Shown: piece by piece, positions 43,082-50,951 of the stretch | How the letters are laid out: every line of letters begins with the position of its first letter | Numbering within the stretch: position 1 is the stretch's first letter | Assembly: GCF_000403645.1 (NCBI RefSeq) | Contig: NC_021313.1 | Coordinates: 3,057,014 to 3,121,013, forward strand | DNA from: Salinarchaeum sp. Harcht-Bsk1 | GTDB taxonomy: Archaea > Halobacteriota > Halobacteria > Halobacteriales > Salinarchaeaceae | DNA: 64,000 nt | Direction: 5' to 3' | Program-made: the position numbers and the translations under genes | Notes under the pieces: model-generated | Told to the model about the DNA's origin: nothing | What the model saw: the letters and a program-made list of their open reading frames with translations, nothing else | Databases searched by the model: none

Positions 43082-43330
43082 GTCCGGGTAGCCCGTTTCC
43101 CGGTCAGCTTCGGTCCCGTAGATAGGCGTTTGGGTGCGGTGGGCGGCGTGACCGGCCCGGAATCCGTCCGGCTTTGAGTGTTAGTCGGAAGAACCTGGCC
43201 CGTGGATTAATCGGCGCACTCAAAACCTTCCGCTTGATCAATGAGCGTCTGCTCAGAAAATTTCAGGGATACCCGGTTGACGTGCTCTGATGGAGATGTT
43301 GGTTCGTGTGTTCTGCTGTAACTTTACAAC

Positions 43331-43340
43331 AATTTATTAG
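43331..43340 (+). promoter_or_regulatory. TATA-like box of the 126-aa gene
   Basis: AATTTATTAG ends 24 nt before the ATG at 43364, as expected for a leaderless gene. Confidence 0.55.
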
Positions 43341-43363
43341 TCACATGGGCATCATCTTCCTGC

Positions 43364-43744
43364 ATGGGAACTAATCAGCCCTATGAGAACGAGCCTGAGA
43401 GTGATGATGATTTCCTGGTGAAGGAAACGGTAGAGCTCGATCACAATCCGGGTGGGGATTCATACGATTCATGGAATATTGACTCCGACACTCACAGCCG
43501 GATCAAGGCCCGGGCAATCTCAAGGACTGGAGAACACATTCGCCTCGTTGTAGTAGAAGAAGATGAATTTGAATTCTTTGAGGAGGGGACGGATTATTGG
43601 TATGAAAGTCAAACAAGTTGGGGAACTAGCGTTAATTTGGAAGAGCGGTTTTCTACAGAAGGAAACCATGTTCTCGTAGTCTTAGCTAAGAATGTCGAAG
43701 GAAATAATGGAGCGGAGGTTACTGTTGAAGCTTGGGAATTTTAG
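43364..43744 (+). CDS. Acidic beta-rich accessory protein
   Basis: A 126-residue protein with low GC. No signal or membrane helix. About residues 40-126 alternate short strands (HIRLVVVEEDEFEFFEEG, HVLVVLAKNVEGNNGAEVTV), resembling a small jelly-roll or pre-peptidase-C-type sandwich. Function unknown. It lies between the recombinase and the repressor, a usual cargo place. Confidence 0.65.
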   Translation: MGTNQPYENEPESDDDFLVKETVELDHNPGGDSYDSWNIDSDTHSRIKARAISRTGEHIRLVVVEEDEFEFFEEGTDYWYESQTSWGTSVNLEERFSTEGNHVLVVLAKNVEGNNGAEVTVEAWEF

Positions 43745-43793
43745 GAAAATTGTCTTCGGTGCGGTTCTAGCGAAATGAGTGGTCAATCTGGAG

Positions 43794-44057
43794 TTATTCT
43801 GCCTCCGACTCCAGCTCTTCGGCATTCAGATTGCCAGCAAGGTATGATTCTCCGGCATCTGTAATGCGATAGAGGCCTCGGGCGGGTTTCTCCAGTAAAC
43901 CGTACTCAGTCATCTTCGTGCATCGGGTTGTGAGGTAGTTGTTGTTGTAATCAAGGGTCTTTGCCAACGAGCTAGGTGTACCAGCACCTTCCTCGGCAAG
44001 CACCTCCAGAATCTGATCGTCGGCTGGAGTCATCCATTCAGCCCTTGATCTTCGCAT
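43794..44057 (-). CDS. Winged-helix repressor (PhiH1-repressor-like)
   Basis: An 87-residue DNA-binding protein. MTPADDQILEVLAEEGAGTP leads into the recognition region SSLAKTLDYNNNYLTTRC and the wing GLYRITDAGESYLAG. Such proteins keep haloarchaeal viruses lysogenic. It is divergent from the integrase operon, whose TATA box at 44170 it may cover. Confidence 0.8.
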   Translation of the reverse strand: MRRSRAEWMTPADDQILEVLAEEGAGTPSSLAKTLDYNNNYLTTRCTKMTEYGLLEKPARGLYRITDAGESYLAGNLNAEELESEAE

Positions 44058-44169
44058 ATAGCCCGGAAGTTCGACGCTGGATTGATATACCTATCTGTCC
44101 CTTCACGTTTGAGATCTACAGCTTATGTTTGAGCAACAATTTCTCTAGAGCATATAAGCTAAGCTTAGA

Positions 44170-44176
44170 TTTATAT
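44170..44176 (+). promoter_or_regulatory. TATA box upstream of the integrase operon
   Basis: TTTATAT in an AT-rich stretch between the divergent repressor and integrase operons. Transcripts would begin near 44200. Confidence 0.5.
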
Positions 44177-44308
44177 GGCAGCAGCTTCAGGGGAGTATCA
44201 ACGGAGCCCACACGGGACCCGCCGCTGTTCGGCCGGGTTCCTCAGTAAGATGCGGACCCGGCGCTGGAACGCCGGCCCGCGTGGCCTCCGTGGATCAGGC
44301 ACGAAGGC

Positions 44309-44524
44309 ATGTACGAATCCGACGCCGCGGGGCAAAAGTGCCCCGCACGACGGCTGGCATCGAGCACGCGCACAGCGATGGTGCGTAGCAACACGTCCAC
44401 TTTCACCGAGCTTCAGGATTTCCTACTCAACGGACCGCGCTTACTCTCCGAGCGGATGTATTCGACACACAACGACGCATCCCAGAGGTACAGCAGGCGG
44501 TTCACGCCGCGGTGGTCCCCGTGA
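44309..44524 (+). CDS. 71-aa ORF, first of the coupled integrase chain
   Basis: A 71-residue open frame with high GC at third positions (MYESDAAGQKCPARR … FTELQDFLLNGPRLLSERMY). Not recognised. The stop overlaps a GTG by 4 nt, starting a chain of tiny frames up to the integrase. An opposing frame also exists, so the call rests mostly on the overlap pattern. Confidence 0.45.
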   Translation: MYESDAAGQKCPARRLASSTRTAMVRSNTSTFTELQDFLLNGPRLLSERMYSTHNDASQRYSRRFTPRWSP

Positions 44525-44589
44525 GCGTGGCGGATCCCTTCGAGGCGGAGCGTGTCGCCGTGGGCTGTGGGCCCGAGGTGGCGCGATGA
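44521..44589 (+). CDS. 22-aa micro-ORF in the integrase chain
   Basis: GTG 44521 to TGA 44589, giving VSVADPFEAERVAVGCGP and four more residues. It overlaps both neighbours by 4 nt (GTGA, ATGA). It may serve only to pass ribosomes on to the next frame. Confidence 0.4.
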   Translation: MSVADPFEAERVAVGCGPEVAR

Positions 44590-44687
44590 CCTGCCCCGAC
44601 TGTGGCGCGGCCCGCGTCCGCGAGTCCTCCAGCTGCCCGTACTGTCCCGAGTGCGGGTGGTCGAAGTGCTACGGTGGCACGGCGTGA
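44586..44687 (+). CDS. 33-aa zinc-finger micro-protein preceding the integrase
   Basis: A 33-residue protein with five or six cysteines (MTCPDCGAARV … CPYCPECGWSKC) able to hold a zinc ion. It overlaps the micro-ORF before it and the integrase after it by 4 nt each. Temperate pleolipovirus SNJ2 has small proteins encoded beside its integrase that assist integration, so this one may do the same. Confidence 0.6.
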   Translation: MTCPDCGAARVRESSSCPYCPECGWSKCYGGTA

Positions 44688-45718
44688 GGGGGAAGCGGGA
44701 CCTGGGTCCCCGCGAGGCGCGCGAGCGTTTCCTCGATCGCCGCCGCGCGGAGAACACGGAGCGGACCGTCCGGACCTACGACAACCGCCTCACAGCGTTC
44801 GTCGAGTTCTGTGAGGAGAACGGCATCGAGTCGATGAGCAGGCTGTCGGGTTGGGATCTCGACGAGTACCGGGCTGACCGGGAAGCGGACGAGATCTCCC
44901 CGACGACCCTCCGCGGTTCGCTCGTCGCAGTGAAGCAGCTCCTCGACTACTGCGAGGATCTCGGGATCGTCGAGGACGGTCTCGCCGAGAAGGTCAACCC
45001 GCCAACCCTGGATCGCTCCGAGGAGTCGAGCGACCAACAACTCGCGCACGAGGACGCCGAGGAGTTGATCGAGTTTTACCGGCGGGACCGAACCTGGAAG
45101 GGTCGACCGGAGCACGCGGTGCTCGAAGTCGCGTGGCACGTGGGCTGCCGAATGAGCGGCCTGCGAGCCCTCGATCTCCGCGACTACGACCCCGACGCGC
45201 AGACGCTCGAATTCCGTCACCGACCGCCGCACACTCGGCTGAAGAACAAGGAGGCCGGTGAGCGCGTCGTCGGGATCTCCGAGCAGGTGGTCGCCGCGCT
45301 GGAGACCTACATCGCCCGAGAGCGGGTGGACAAGCGCGACGACCAGGGGCGCGAGCCGCTGTTTTGCGCCCGGCAAGGCCGCCCGTCCGACTCCACGTTC
45401 CGCGCCTGGAGCTACATGGGAACGCAGCCGTGCCTGGTGGAGCAGTGCCCCCACGGGAACCGTCGGGAGACCTGCGACTACACCCGCCGGAACTTCTCGA
45501 GTAAGTGCCCGAGCAGCCGGGCTCTCCACGCGGTGCGGACTGGCAGCATCACCTGGCAGCTTCTCCAGGGCCTCGATATCGAGACCGTCGCCAAGCGTGT
45601 GAATGCGCAACCGGCGACGATCCGCCGGCACTACTACAAGGCCGGTTTGCACGAGGAGTTCGAGGAGCTGCGAGCGGACACGACACTGAAACTTGACATA
45701 GAGGACACCAATGAGTGA
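44684..45718 (+). CDS. int: Provirus tyrosine integrase
   Basis: A 344-residue integrase from GTG 44684. Residues about 10-110 form the core-binding SAM-like domain (RTYDNRLTAFVEFCEENGI, TTLRGSLVAVKQLLDYCE). The catalytic domain has Arg in GCRMSGLRALDL, Lys in HTRLKNKEAGE, the HxxR block in LHAVRTGSITW and Tyr in IRRHYYKAG. An inserted Cys-rich segment (CLVEQCPHG…CDY) is unusual and may bind zinc. The gene ends 63 nt before attR, the standard position for a tRNA-targeting integrase. Confidence 0.9.
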   Translation: MRGKRDLGPREARERFLDRRRAENTERTVRTYDNRLTAFVEFCEENGIESMSRLSGWDLDEYRADREADEISPTTLRGSLVAVKQLLDYCEDLGIVEDGLAEKVNPPTLDRSEESSDQQLAHEDAEELIEFYRRDRTWKGRPEHAVLEVAWHVGCRMSGLRALDLRDYDPDAQTLEFRHRPPHTRLKNKEAGERVVGISEQVVAALETYIARERVDKRDDQGREPLFCARQGRPSDSTFRAWSYMGTQPCLVEQCPHGNRRETCDYTRRNFSSKCPSSRALHAVRTGSITWQLLQGLDIETVAKRVNAQPATIRRHYYKAGLHEEFEELRADTTLKLDIEDTNE

Positions 45719-45781
45719 TCAGATCCATTCAGATCGACAGCGTAGAGCCGTCAGCGTATCGCGCAGTCGGGGAGAGCCGTG

Positions 45782-45795
45782 CCCTCCGACCCCAT
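45782..45795 (+). other. attR core (14 bp)
   Basis: CCCTCCGACCCCAT, identical to the end of tRNA-Trp (31214-31227). It marks the provirus right boundary. Confidence 0.88.
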
Positions 45796-45840
45796 CTTCT
45801 GGCGACGAACGGACGTGAGGAGACAGAAGTGAGCAGAGGA

Positions 45841-45914
45841 GGATTTGAACCAGAGTAGTCGCAGCCCGGCAGACCCGACGGGCCGAGCAGGACCGTCTAC
45901 TCTGGTTCAAATCC
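45841..45914. repeat. 18-bp inverted repeat with T-arm-like ends
   Basis: Arms 45841-45858 (GGATTTGAACCAGAGTAG) and 45897-45914 are perfect inverted copies with a 38-nt spacer. The right arm contains GGTTCAAATCCC, also present in the tRNA-Trp T-arm (31205-31216). It sits between attR and the decayed second element and may be its attachment or recombinase-binding site. Confidence 0.8.
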
Positions 45915-45940
45915 CGGTATTTCTACTTGCAGGTAGTCCC

Positions 45941-46120
45941 ATAGCGTTGAACAAACTCTGGCAGCTCGATTCGGACACAATCGGCGTGACGATCCCGAAG
46001 GTCGACCTGCGCCTCGACGGACTGCTCGACGACGCCGGCGACCTGGAGGGCGAGCACCACGTCCACATTGATCGGCAGGATTCCAGCGAGTGGGAGCTGA
46101 CGTTGGAGGAGGATCTATAG
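45941..46120 (+). pseudogene. Second AbrB-like gene, start codon lost (ATG to ATA)
   Basis: It encodes the same 59 positions as the gene at 41749, with ATA in place of the ATG and four other substitutions (Arg to Trp, Asp to Val, Gly to Ser, Val to Glu). The frame itself is intact, so a TTG at 45947 could still start a slightly shorter protein. Confidence 0.7.
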
Positions 46121-46130
46121 AGAAGAGAAT

Positions 46131-46748
46131 TTATTGTGTATTCAGGATCGCTCTGGCCCGTTTACGTACAGGTTCTACCCGGACCTCATCCATATCGAAT
46201 TCACTCTCTTCGATCAGCAATTCCGCATCTACTGTAGAGGAGTTCAAATTGAACTTCTCGTGTTCAGCAAGCCACTCAGCAGCTGCTTTCTCGGTTTCTG
46301 GGTCTGCTCTAGCTTCTTCCTCTATCTCCTCTCGTTTCCGTAGCAAATTTTCAACCCGCAGTATCTCGCGGTTTTCCTCGAACCGGTAAATCTCGTCGTC
46401 TCCAAGGAGTTCGCGATAATTGTCTAATATCTCATCAGCGAGTTCGTCTATACGACGGTCCTCGTCGGACTGCGAATCCTCAATCTCGTCTTCGGGGAGC
46501 TCTGGTTCAACGTAATCGCCAGTGTGGTAGACGTGAGTTAGATCATTGACCCGCCATGCAATTCCTGGATAGCCCGCTTCTGGCTCCGTGCAATGGTATA
46601 TCTCAGATGCTCCCGCTGATACCGCCTTTTCGATTACAGTGGCTAGATCGCCAGAATCGATTGCGACATGGTGGTTGGGTAGATTTTCCACATTCCAGAT
46701 GATGATATCGCTTTCCTCAGGGAGCAACTGGTTGATGTCGTCCGCCAT
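46131..46748 (-). CDS. Acidic protein of unknown function, second element
   Basis: A 205-residue, very acidic protein with low GC. The N-terminal 75 residues are mixed alpha/beta (IIIWNVENLPNHHVAIDSGD, GASEIYHCTEPE). The middle is a charged helical region (about 95-155) and no motif is recognised. It occupies the place that the 121-aa membrane gene has in the intact provirus but is unrelated to it. Confidence 0.68.
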   Translation of the reverse strand: MADDINQLLPEESDIIIWNVENLPNHHVAIDSGDLATVIEKAVSAGASEIYHCTEPEAGYPGIAWRVNDLTHVYHTGDYVEPELPEDEIEDSQSDEDRRIDELADEILDNYRELLGDDEIYRFEENREILRVENLLRKREEIEEEARADPETEKAAAEWLAEHEKFNLNSSTVDAELLIEESEFDMDEVRVEPVRKRARAILNTQ

Positions 46749-46812
46749 TGTTCCGGTTGTACATCCATGATTGTATAAGACTTTAATCGGCTTCAGAGGG
46801 GATGAGTTGATG

Positions 46813-47398
46813 CTATAACCAGTCTACTTTCTCTCGCTCACGTCGCTGAGCCTCCGGAGAGTACGTACCTCTGTAATGTCGAGGAAGGTTTCAAGATCGT
46901 TCCAGCCACCCCTATCACAGACCAGGAGCGGATCAACGTCCGATGCAGAGAGCGGCGTAGCCCACGTGCGGCGGAGATCGTGAAACGCGAGGGGGCTGCA
47001 GTCGGCCTCCCCAGTGTCATCGGCCAGTTCCTCGGTAGCCGATTAAAGCCACCGCCGGAGTGATCGAGTGCTGGTGACCGCGAGGAGCGAGCTGCTCGCA
47101 GGCGCATCACGCACGTCAGCGACGGTCCGGATTGTCGTCGCGAGATCGCGCGGAACGGGCGTCTCGCGGAACTGATCACCGTTCCCGTGTCAGACTCGCA
47201 AAACAGTGCCGGCGTCGGTGTCAACGACGTGCTCGGGCGCTACGTCAAGGACCTCGTGGGAGCGGAGCCCACAGCGCGCACCGAGCGCGAACGCAAGACG
47301 CTGTTGGGGCAGTCAGCGCGATCGAGGAGCTGTGCAACGTCGGCCTGGCTGAGCCAGACCTTCATGTCGTCACGGTTGTCGTGTTCTCGGAGATTCAT
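46813..47398 (-). pseudogene. Broken short tyrosine recombinase, paralogue of 42494-43081
   Basis: It aligns along its whole length with the intact recombinase. Damage seen: TGG to TGA in the RVW-HGKG block, CGA to TAA in the RRWLRSSAEEL block, and two single-base losses (near 46880 and 47305). The N-terminal part (MKVWLSQADVAQLLDRAD) is still well preserved, so decay is recent or the two copies exchange sequence. Confidence 0.85.
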
Positions 47399-47565
47399 GC
47401 TATCCGGGAAGCCCGTTTCCCGGTCAGCTTCGGTCCCGTAGATGGGCGTTTGGGTGTGATGGGCGGCGTGATCGAGGCGGATTCCGTCCGACTTCACGCC
47501 CTTACCGGTCAGGCATTCGAAGATGGTTCGAGTGGCGACACGTTTTCGATGCTACTGCTGTCTGC

Positions 47566-48018
47566 ATGGATATGGGCACGAACGAAACGGCCACGCTCGT
47601 AACCGATCTATCAGCGCACGAGGTGGCTGCCAGTTGGCCGGCAGACAATCTAACGTGGATCGACCACGTCCGTCAAGCAAACTGTGCCGTATCCTTTCTG
47701 CTAACCGATCTGGTCGGCCCTGATGCGAGGGAATTGGCCGAGACGCTGCTCAATGCATTCCCAGCGGTTGAACGTGTAGCGTGGACTCAGCTGAACAACA
47801 CCTCTGACAGTTGTTCGGCAGAGGTGTACGAACGAGGCCCACACCATTCCTCGCAATCCATAGAGCGAGTGCTCCGAGTTGAGGCTGGGATCAATTATTG
47901 GCGTCTTGCTCGGGACGCCGTTCGGGAGCAATGCGGAATCCCGGTGCAGACTTGGTATGAGATCACTGACGGGAAGCCCGATATTGAGACGTTCCCTCGC
48001 GACGAGACTCCTTATTGA
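47566..48018 (+). CDS. Unrecognised 150-aa protein beside the decayed element
   Basis: A 150-residue soluble protein (start at ATG 47566, or two codons later). It has LVTDLSAHEVAASWPADN near the N-terminus and a strand-helix pattern later (RVLRVEAGINYWRLARDAV). It resembles proteins encoded in host-virus junctions, but no family is recognised. Base composition is lower in GC than the chromosomal genes that follow. Confidence 0.62.
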   Translation: MDMGTNETATLVTDLSAHEVAASWPADNLTWIDHVRQANCAVSFLLTDLVGPDARELAETLLNAFPAVERVAWTQLNNTSDSCSAEVYERGPHHSSQSIERVLRVEAGINYWRLARDAVREQCGIPVQTWYEITDGKPDIETFPRDETPY

Positions 48019-48220
48019 GGATTTATTCGATTCGGTGATCGCCTTCTTCACGTCGTTTCTCTATCCATGTGTTGGATGAGTAACGTGCACCGTCGATGAG
48101 TAGCTCAGCTCCTCAGATTCGGACGACTCTCGGGCATTTGCGGACGGGATCACAGGGACCTTTCCCAGATGTCAACCAGCCAAAAGGGATTACTCGCCAC
48201 CGATTCGACCACTGAATTAG

Positions 48221-48820
48221 ATGATCGGGGAGTCGGACTTCTATAGAAGACATCCCCTCACGACGGCGATGTTCGTTCTCTGCCTGGCCCTCTACCCCTT
48301 CATTCTCCTCTCGATCGTGCTCTGGGGCATCGACACTGTCGCGTACTGGTTCATATTCTCCCCAGGGCTGACCCCGGAACCGTCCTGGATTCTCTCCCTC
48401 TTCGCCCACGTCTCGCCGGCGCATCTGTTCGTGAACGTGGGCGCGCTCCTCTTGCTGGGCTCGTATCTGGAGGAGCGAATCCCGAGAACGCATCTGTTCC
48501 TGGTCTTCATCGCCACTGGGTTGGGAAGCGGACTCCTGCACGCCAACCTCACAGGCACCACGGGCGCTGGCGCGAGCGGCGCGATCCTGGGCTGGGGCGG
48601 CCTCTACAGCGTGTATTTTCTCTCACGGGAGTGGACTGGTGAGGCGACGGATCGGTGGGAAGCATTCCGATTCGCGATTGCCGTCGCGCTTCCGTTCGCC
48701 GTCGCTGCGGAATTCGTGCTCGGATCGCTGACTGGGCTCACCACTGCGAATCACGCCCACCTGTGGGGAATGGTACTCGGCCTGCTGATCGGGTGGCCCT
48801 ATCTTCGCTGGATCCAGTGA
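48221..48820 (+). CDS. Rhomboid-family intramembrane serine protease
   Basis: A 199-residue protein with six membrane helices. The catalytic Ser is in GASGAILGWGG and the partner His in HLWGMVLGLLIG. The conserved HLFVN with a helix-2 His (SPAHLFVNVGALLLLG) is present. It cleaves membrane proteins within the bilayer; substrate unknown. This is the first clear host gene after the elements. Confidence 0.87.
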   Translation: MIGESDFYRRHPLTTAMFVLCLALYPFILLSIVLWGIDTVAYWFIFSPGLTPEPSWILSLFAHVSPAHLFVNVGALLLLGSYLEERIPRTHLFLVFIATGLGSGLLHANLTGTTGAGASGAILGWGGLYSVYFLSREWTGEATDRWEAFRFAIAVALPFAVAAEFVLGSLTGLTTANHAHLWGMVLGLLIGWPYLRWIQ

Positions 48821-48986
48821 CCGACTTCTCGTCCCCCGGGACTTCCCACGTGCTACACCGACTCTCGCCACCTCCCCTCCACGTGCCGCGCTAACAATTA
48901 ACGTCCGTCGGCCCTTCTTTACTCCTAGCGCCCTCCACGACTCGCTGCCGTCAATCTGAGAGCCGCTGGCAACGGGTGCACACACC

Positions 48987-49424
48987 ATGGCAACCACACA
49001 ATCACCGACAGACAAGCACAAGCAACTCGCTCGCCGCGTTCCGGAGGACGTAGCGACAGAACACAAGCTCGACGTCATCGACGAGATCACGACCGAGGAC
49101 GTCGTCGATCACACGCCGATGGGTGACGCCGAGGGCCGCGACGAGCTGAAAGCCGAGATCGCGGAGATGATCGAGGCGTTCCCGGACTTTTCGGCGACCG
49201 TCGAGGAGATCTTCGCCGAGGACGACCTCGTCTCGATGCGAGTGACCCTCCGCGGGACGCACGAAGGAGAGCTCTGGGGCATGGAACCGACCGGGAACAC
49301 GTTCGAAGTCCCGAACAACGTCGTCACGCGGATCGAGGACGGGTTGATCGCGGAGCGATGGCTGGTGCTGGACACGATGGGCATGCTGCGGCAACTCGGC
49401 CTGGTCGACCTGCCGATGGAGTAG
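48987..49424 (+). CDS. SnoaL-like ester cyclase family protein
   Basis: A 145-residue NTF2-fold protein. HTPMGDAEGRDELKAEIAEM and FPDFSATVEEIFAEDDLV are the typical helix-strand blocks of SnoaL-like polyketide cyclases, and VSMRVTLRGTHEGELWG and GLIAERWLVLDTMG follow. In archaea these are of unknown function. It stands alone. Confidence 0.82.
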   Translation: MATTQSPTDKHKQLARRVPEDVATEHKLDVIDEITTEDVVDHTPMGDAEGRDELKAEIAEMIEAFPDFSATVEEIFAEDDLVSMRVTLRGTHEGELWGMEPTGNTFEVPNNVVTRIEDGLIAERWLVLDTMGMLRQLGLVDLPME

Positions 49425-49589
49425 CGTCGGCCGCGACCGCTCGCCGCTCCCGTCGTCTCGCTTCCTCCGCTGCCGTCTTCCGCCGCCGCTTTCATTCGCC
49501 GCTTTCCGTCGGCGTTCGTTCGCCTTCAATCGCCGGTCCGATCCGATGCCGTCGAAACACGGTTCCGGTTGTCGCCCCTATTTCCGTCG

Positions 49590-50720
49590 ATGCGATCGAC
49601 CCTCCGGACGGGAACGACTGCGCTGACCACGGCCATCGCAATCTTCCTCGCGAGCACGCCGGTGGCCGCCCACGTTCGCTACACGGCGCCGAGCAACGGG
49701 TCCGTGTCGCCGGCCGAACTCTTCGTGAACGTCGTCACCGATCCCTTCAACGCGGCGCTCCTCGGCGGGGGCGCGCTGGCCGTCGGGATAGCGGCACTCG
49801 CCTACCTCCGATTCCTCCCGTTCCGGCGCGATATTTCGGTCTTCCGCGAGGCGGTCGCGGAGTACCGGGACCTCCTCCCCTGGCTGCTCCGATTGAGCTT
49901 CGGGCTGCCGCTGGTCGGCGCCGGGTTCGCGGGCTACTTCGTCAGCCCCGCTGTCGAACCGGCCGGATCGGTCCTCCCCGCGGCGGCCCGGCTGTTCCAG
50001 ATCGGCCTCGGCTTCGCACTGCTGTTCGGACTCGGAACGCGCGTCGTCGCGGCGATCGGACTGGCGACCTACGCCGTCGCGACGGTCTTCGAGCCCCAGC
50101 TCCTGCTCGCTTTCGAGTACGTCCCCGGCTTCGTCGCGATCGTGCTCCTCGGGAGCGGCCGACCGAGTGCCGACGAAGTGCTGGAGGTCGTCGCCTCCGC
50201 GGAGGGAACCGTCTACGGCCGGATCGACCCCGTGCATCGGCTGACGGGATCCGTCCGCGCTCGCGTCGGTCCGTACCAGCGCTTCGTCCCGACGGTGATC
50301 CGGGTCGGTATCGGCCTCAACTTCGCCTACCTCGGCCTGATCGAGAAGCTGCTGACGCCCGGGCAGGCGCTCGCCGTCGTCGACAAGTACGACCTGACCG
50401 CCGTCGTGCCGGTCGATCCAGGCCTCTGGGTGGTCGGGGCCGGGCTCGTCGAGATCGCGCTGGGGATCGTGCTGATCGTCGGCGCGTTCACCCGGGCGGG
50501 CTCGCTGGTCGCACTCCTGATGTTCACGCTCACGCTGTTCGCACTGCCGGACGATCCGGTGCTCGCGCACATCTCGCTGTTCGGGCTCGCTTCGACCTTG
50601 CTCGTGACGGGTGCGGGACCGTACTCGCTGGACCGCTGGATCGGCGAGCGCTTCACGACGCCGTCGGCGGGTCGCGACGGGAGGATCCCGAAAGAGGACG
50701 CCGATCTAGCGGGCGATTGA
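49590..50720 (+). CDS. DoxX-like integral membrane protein
   Basis: A 376-residue protein with an N-terminal signal (ALTTAIAIFLASTPVAAH) and about eight membrane helices in two halves. The second half (RVGIGLNFAYLGLIEKLLTP … GLVEIALGIVLIVGAF) has the DoxX pattern. Such proteins are proposed to act in quinone-linked redox or sulfur metabolism. The ATG at 49590 was taken over a TTG 21 nt earlier, because it places the signal at the N-terminus. Confidence 0.78.
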   Translation: MRSTLRTGTTALTTAIAIFLASTPVAAHVRYTAPSNGSVSPAELFVNVVTDPFNAALLGGGALAVGIAALAYLRFLPFRRDISVFREAVAEYRDLLPWLLRLSFGLPLVGAGFAGYFVSPAVEPAGSVLPAAARLFQIGLGFALLFGLGTRVVAAIGLATYAVATVFEPQLLLAFEYVPGFVAIVLLGSGRPSADEVLEVVASAEGTVYGRIDPVHRLTGSVRARVGPYQRFVPTVIRVGIGLNFAYLGLIEKLLTPGQALAVVDKYDLTAVVPVDPGLWVVGAGLVEIALGIVLIVGAFTRAGSLVALLMFTLTLFALPDDPVLAHISLFGLASTLLVTGAGPYSLDRWIGERFTTPSAGRDGRIPKEDADLAGD

Positions 50721-50951
50721 GGGGCACAGCCTGCAGCGTCGCAGTTGGTCTCACAAACGCCATAGGCGCCTTCGCTGGCCACGGTCGAGCGTTCGAGTGC
50801 GTCCCGCCTCGCACGCTGCAGCGTCCTCCGGACGGTCGATCACCACTGCCGCGGCGACGTCCCCGAACGTCGATCGGCTACTGACAGGACATCCGCGTCT
50901 CCCGTTTCCGGTTTCTGATCAGCAGCCGTACGTTCGGCCCAGAGCAGCCGG

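Larger units (their letters stand above)
31214..45795. mobile_element. Integrated pleolipovirus-like provirus in tRNA-Trp
   Basis: A 14.6-kb element between two copies of CCCTCCGACCCCAT (31214-31227 in tRNA-Trp, 45782-45795 just past the integrase stop). It encodes a tyrosine integrase at the right end, a second short recombinase, a winged-helix repressor, an early operon, and a leftward cassette of secreted and membrane proteins ending in a P-loop ATPase. Gene order of that cassette agrees with the pleolipovirus core: small membrane protein, spike, two membrane proteins, ATPase. Several accessory genes have much lower GC than the host. All major genes look intact, so it may still be active. 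Confidence 0.85.

Noticed and set aside
44413-44757. Minus-strand frame opposite the integrase leader
   Set aside because: Its N-terminal half is Arg/Ser-rich shadow of the integrase start, and the plus strand shows a consistent chain of stop/start overlaps.
45845-45940. Upstream extension that would rescue the second AbrB-like gene
   Set aside because: The added residues come from the inverted repeat region and are not protein-like; loss of the ATG is the simpler reading.
47566-48018. Homology between the 150-aa and 126-aa genes because both contain MGTN near the start
   Set aside because: Only four residues agree and the rest is unrelated; treated as coincidence.
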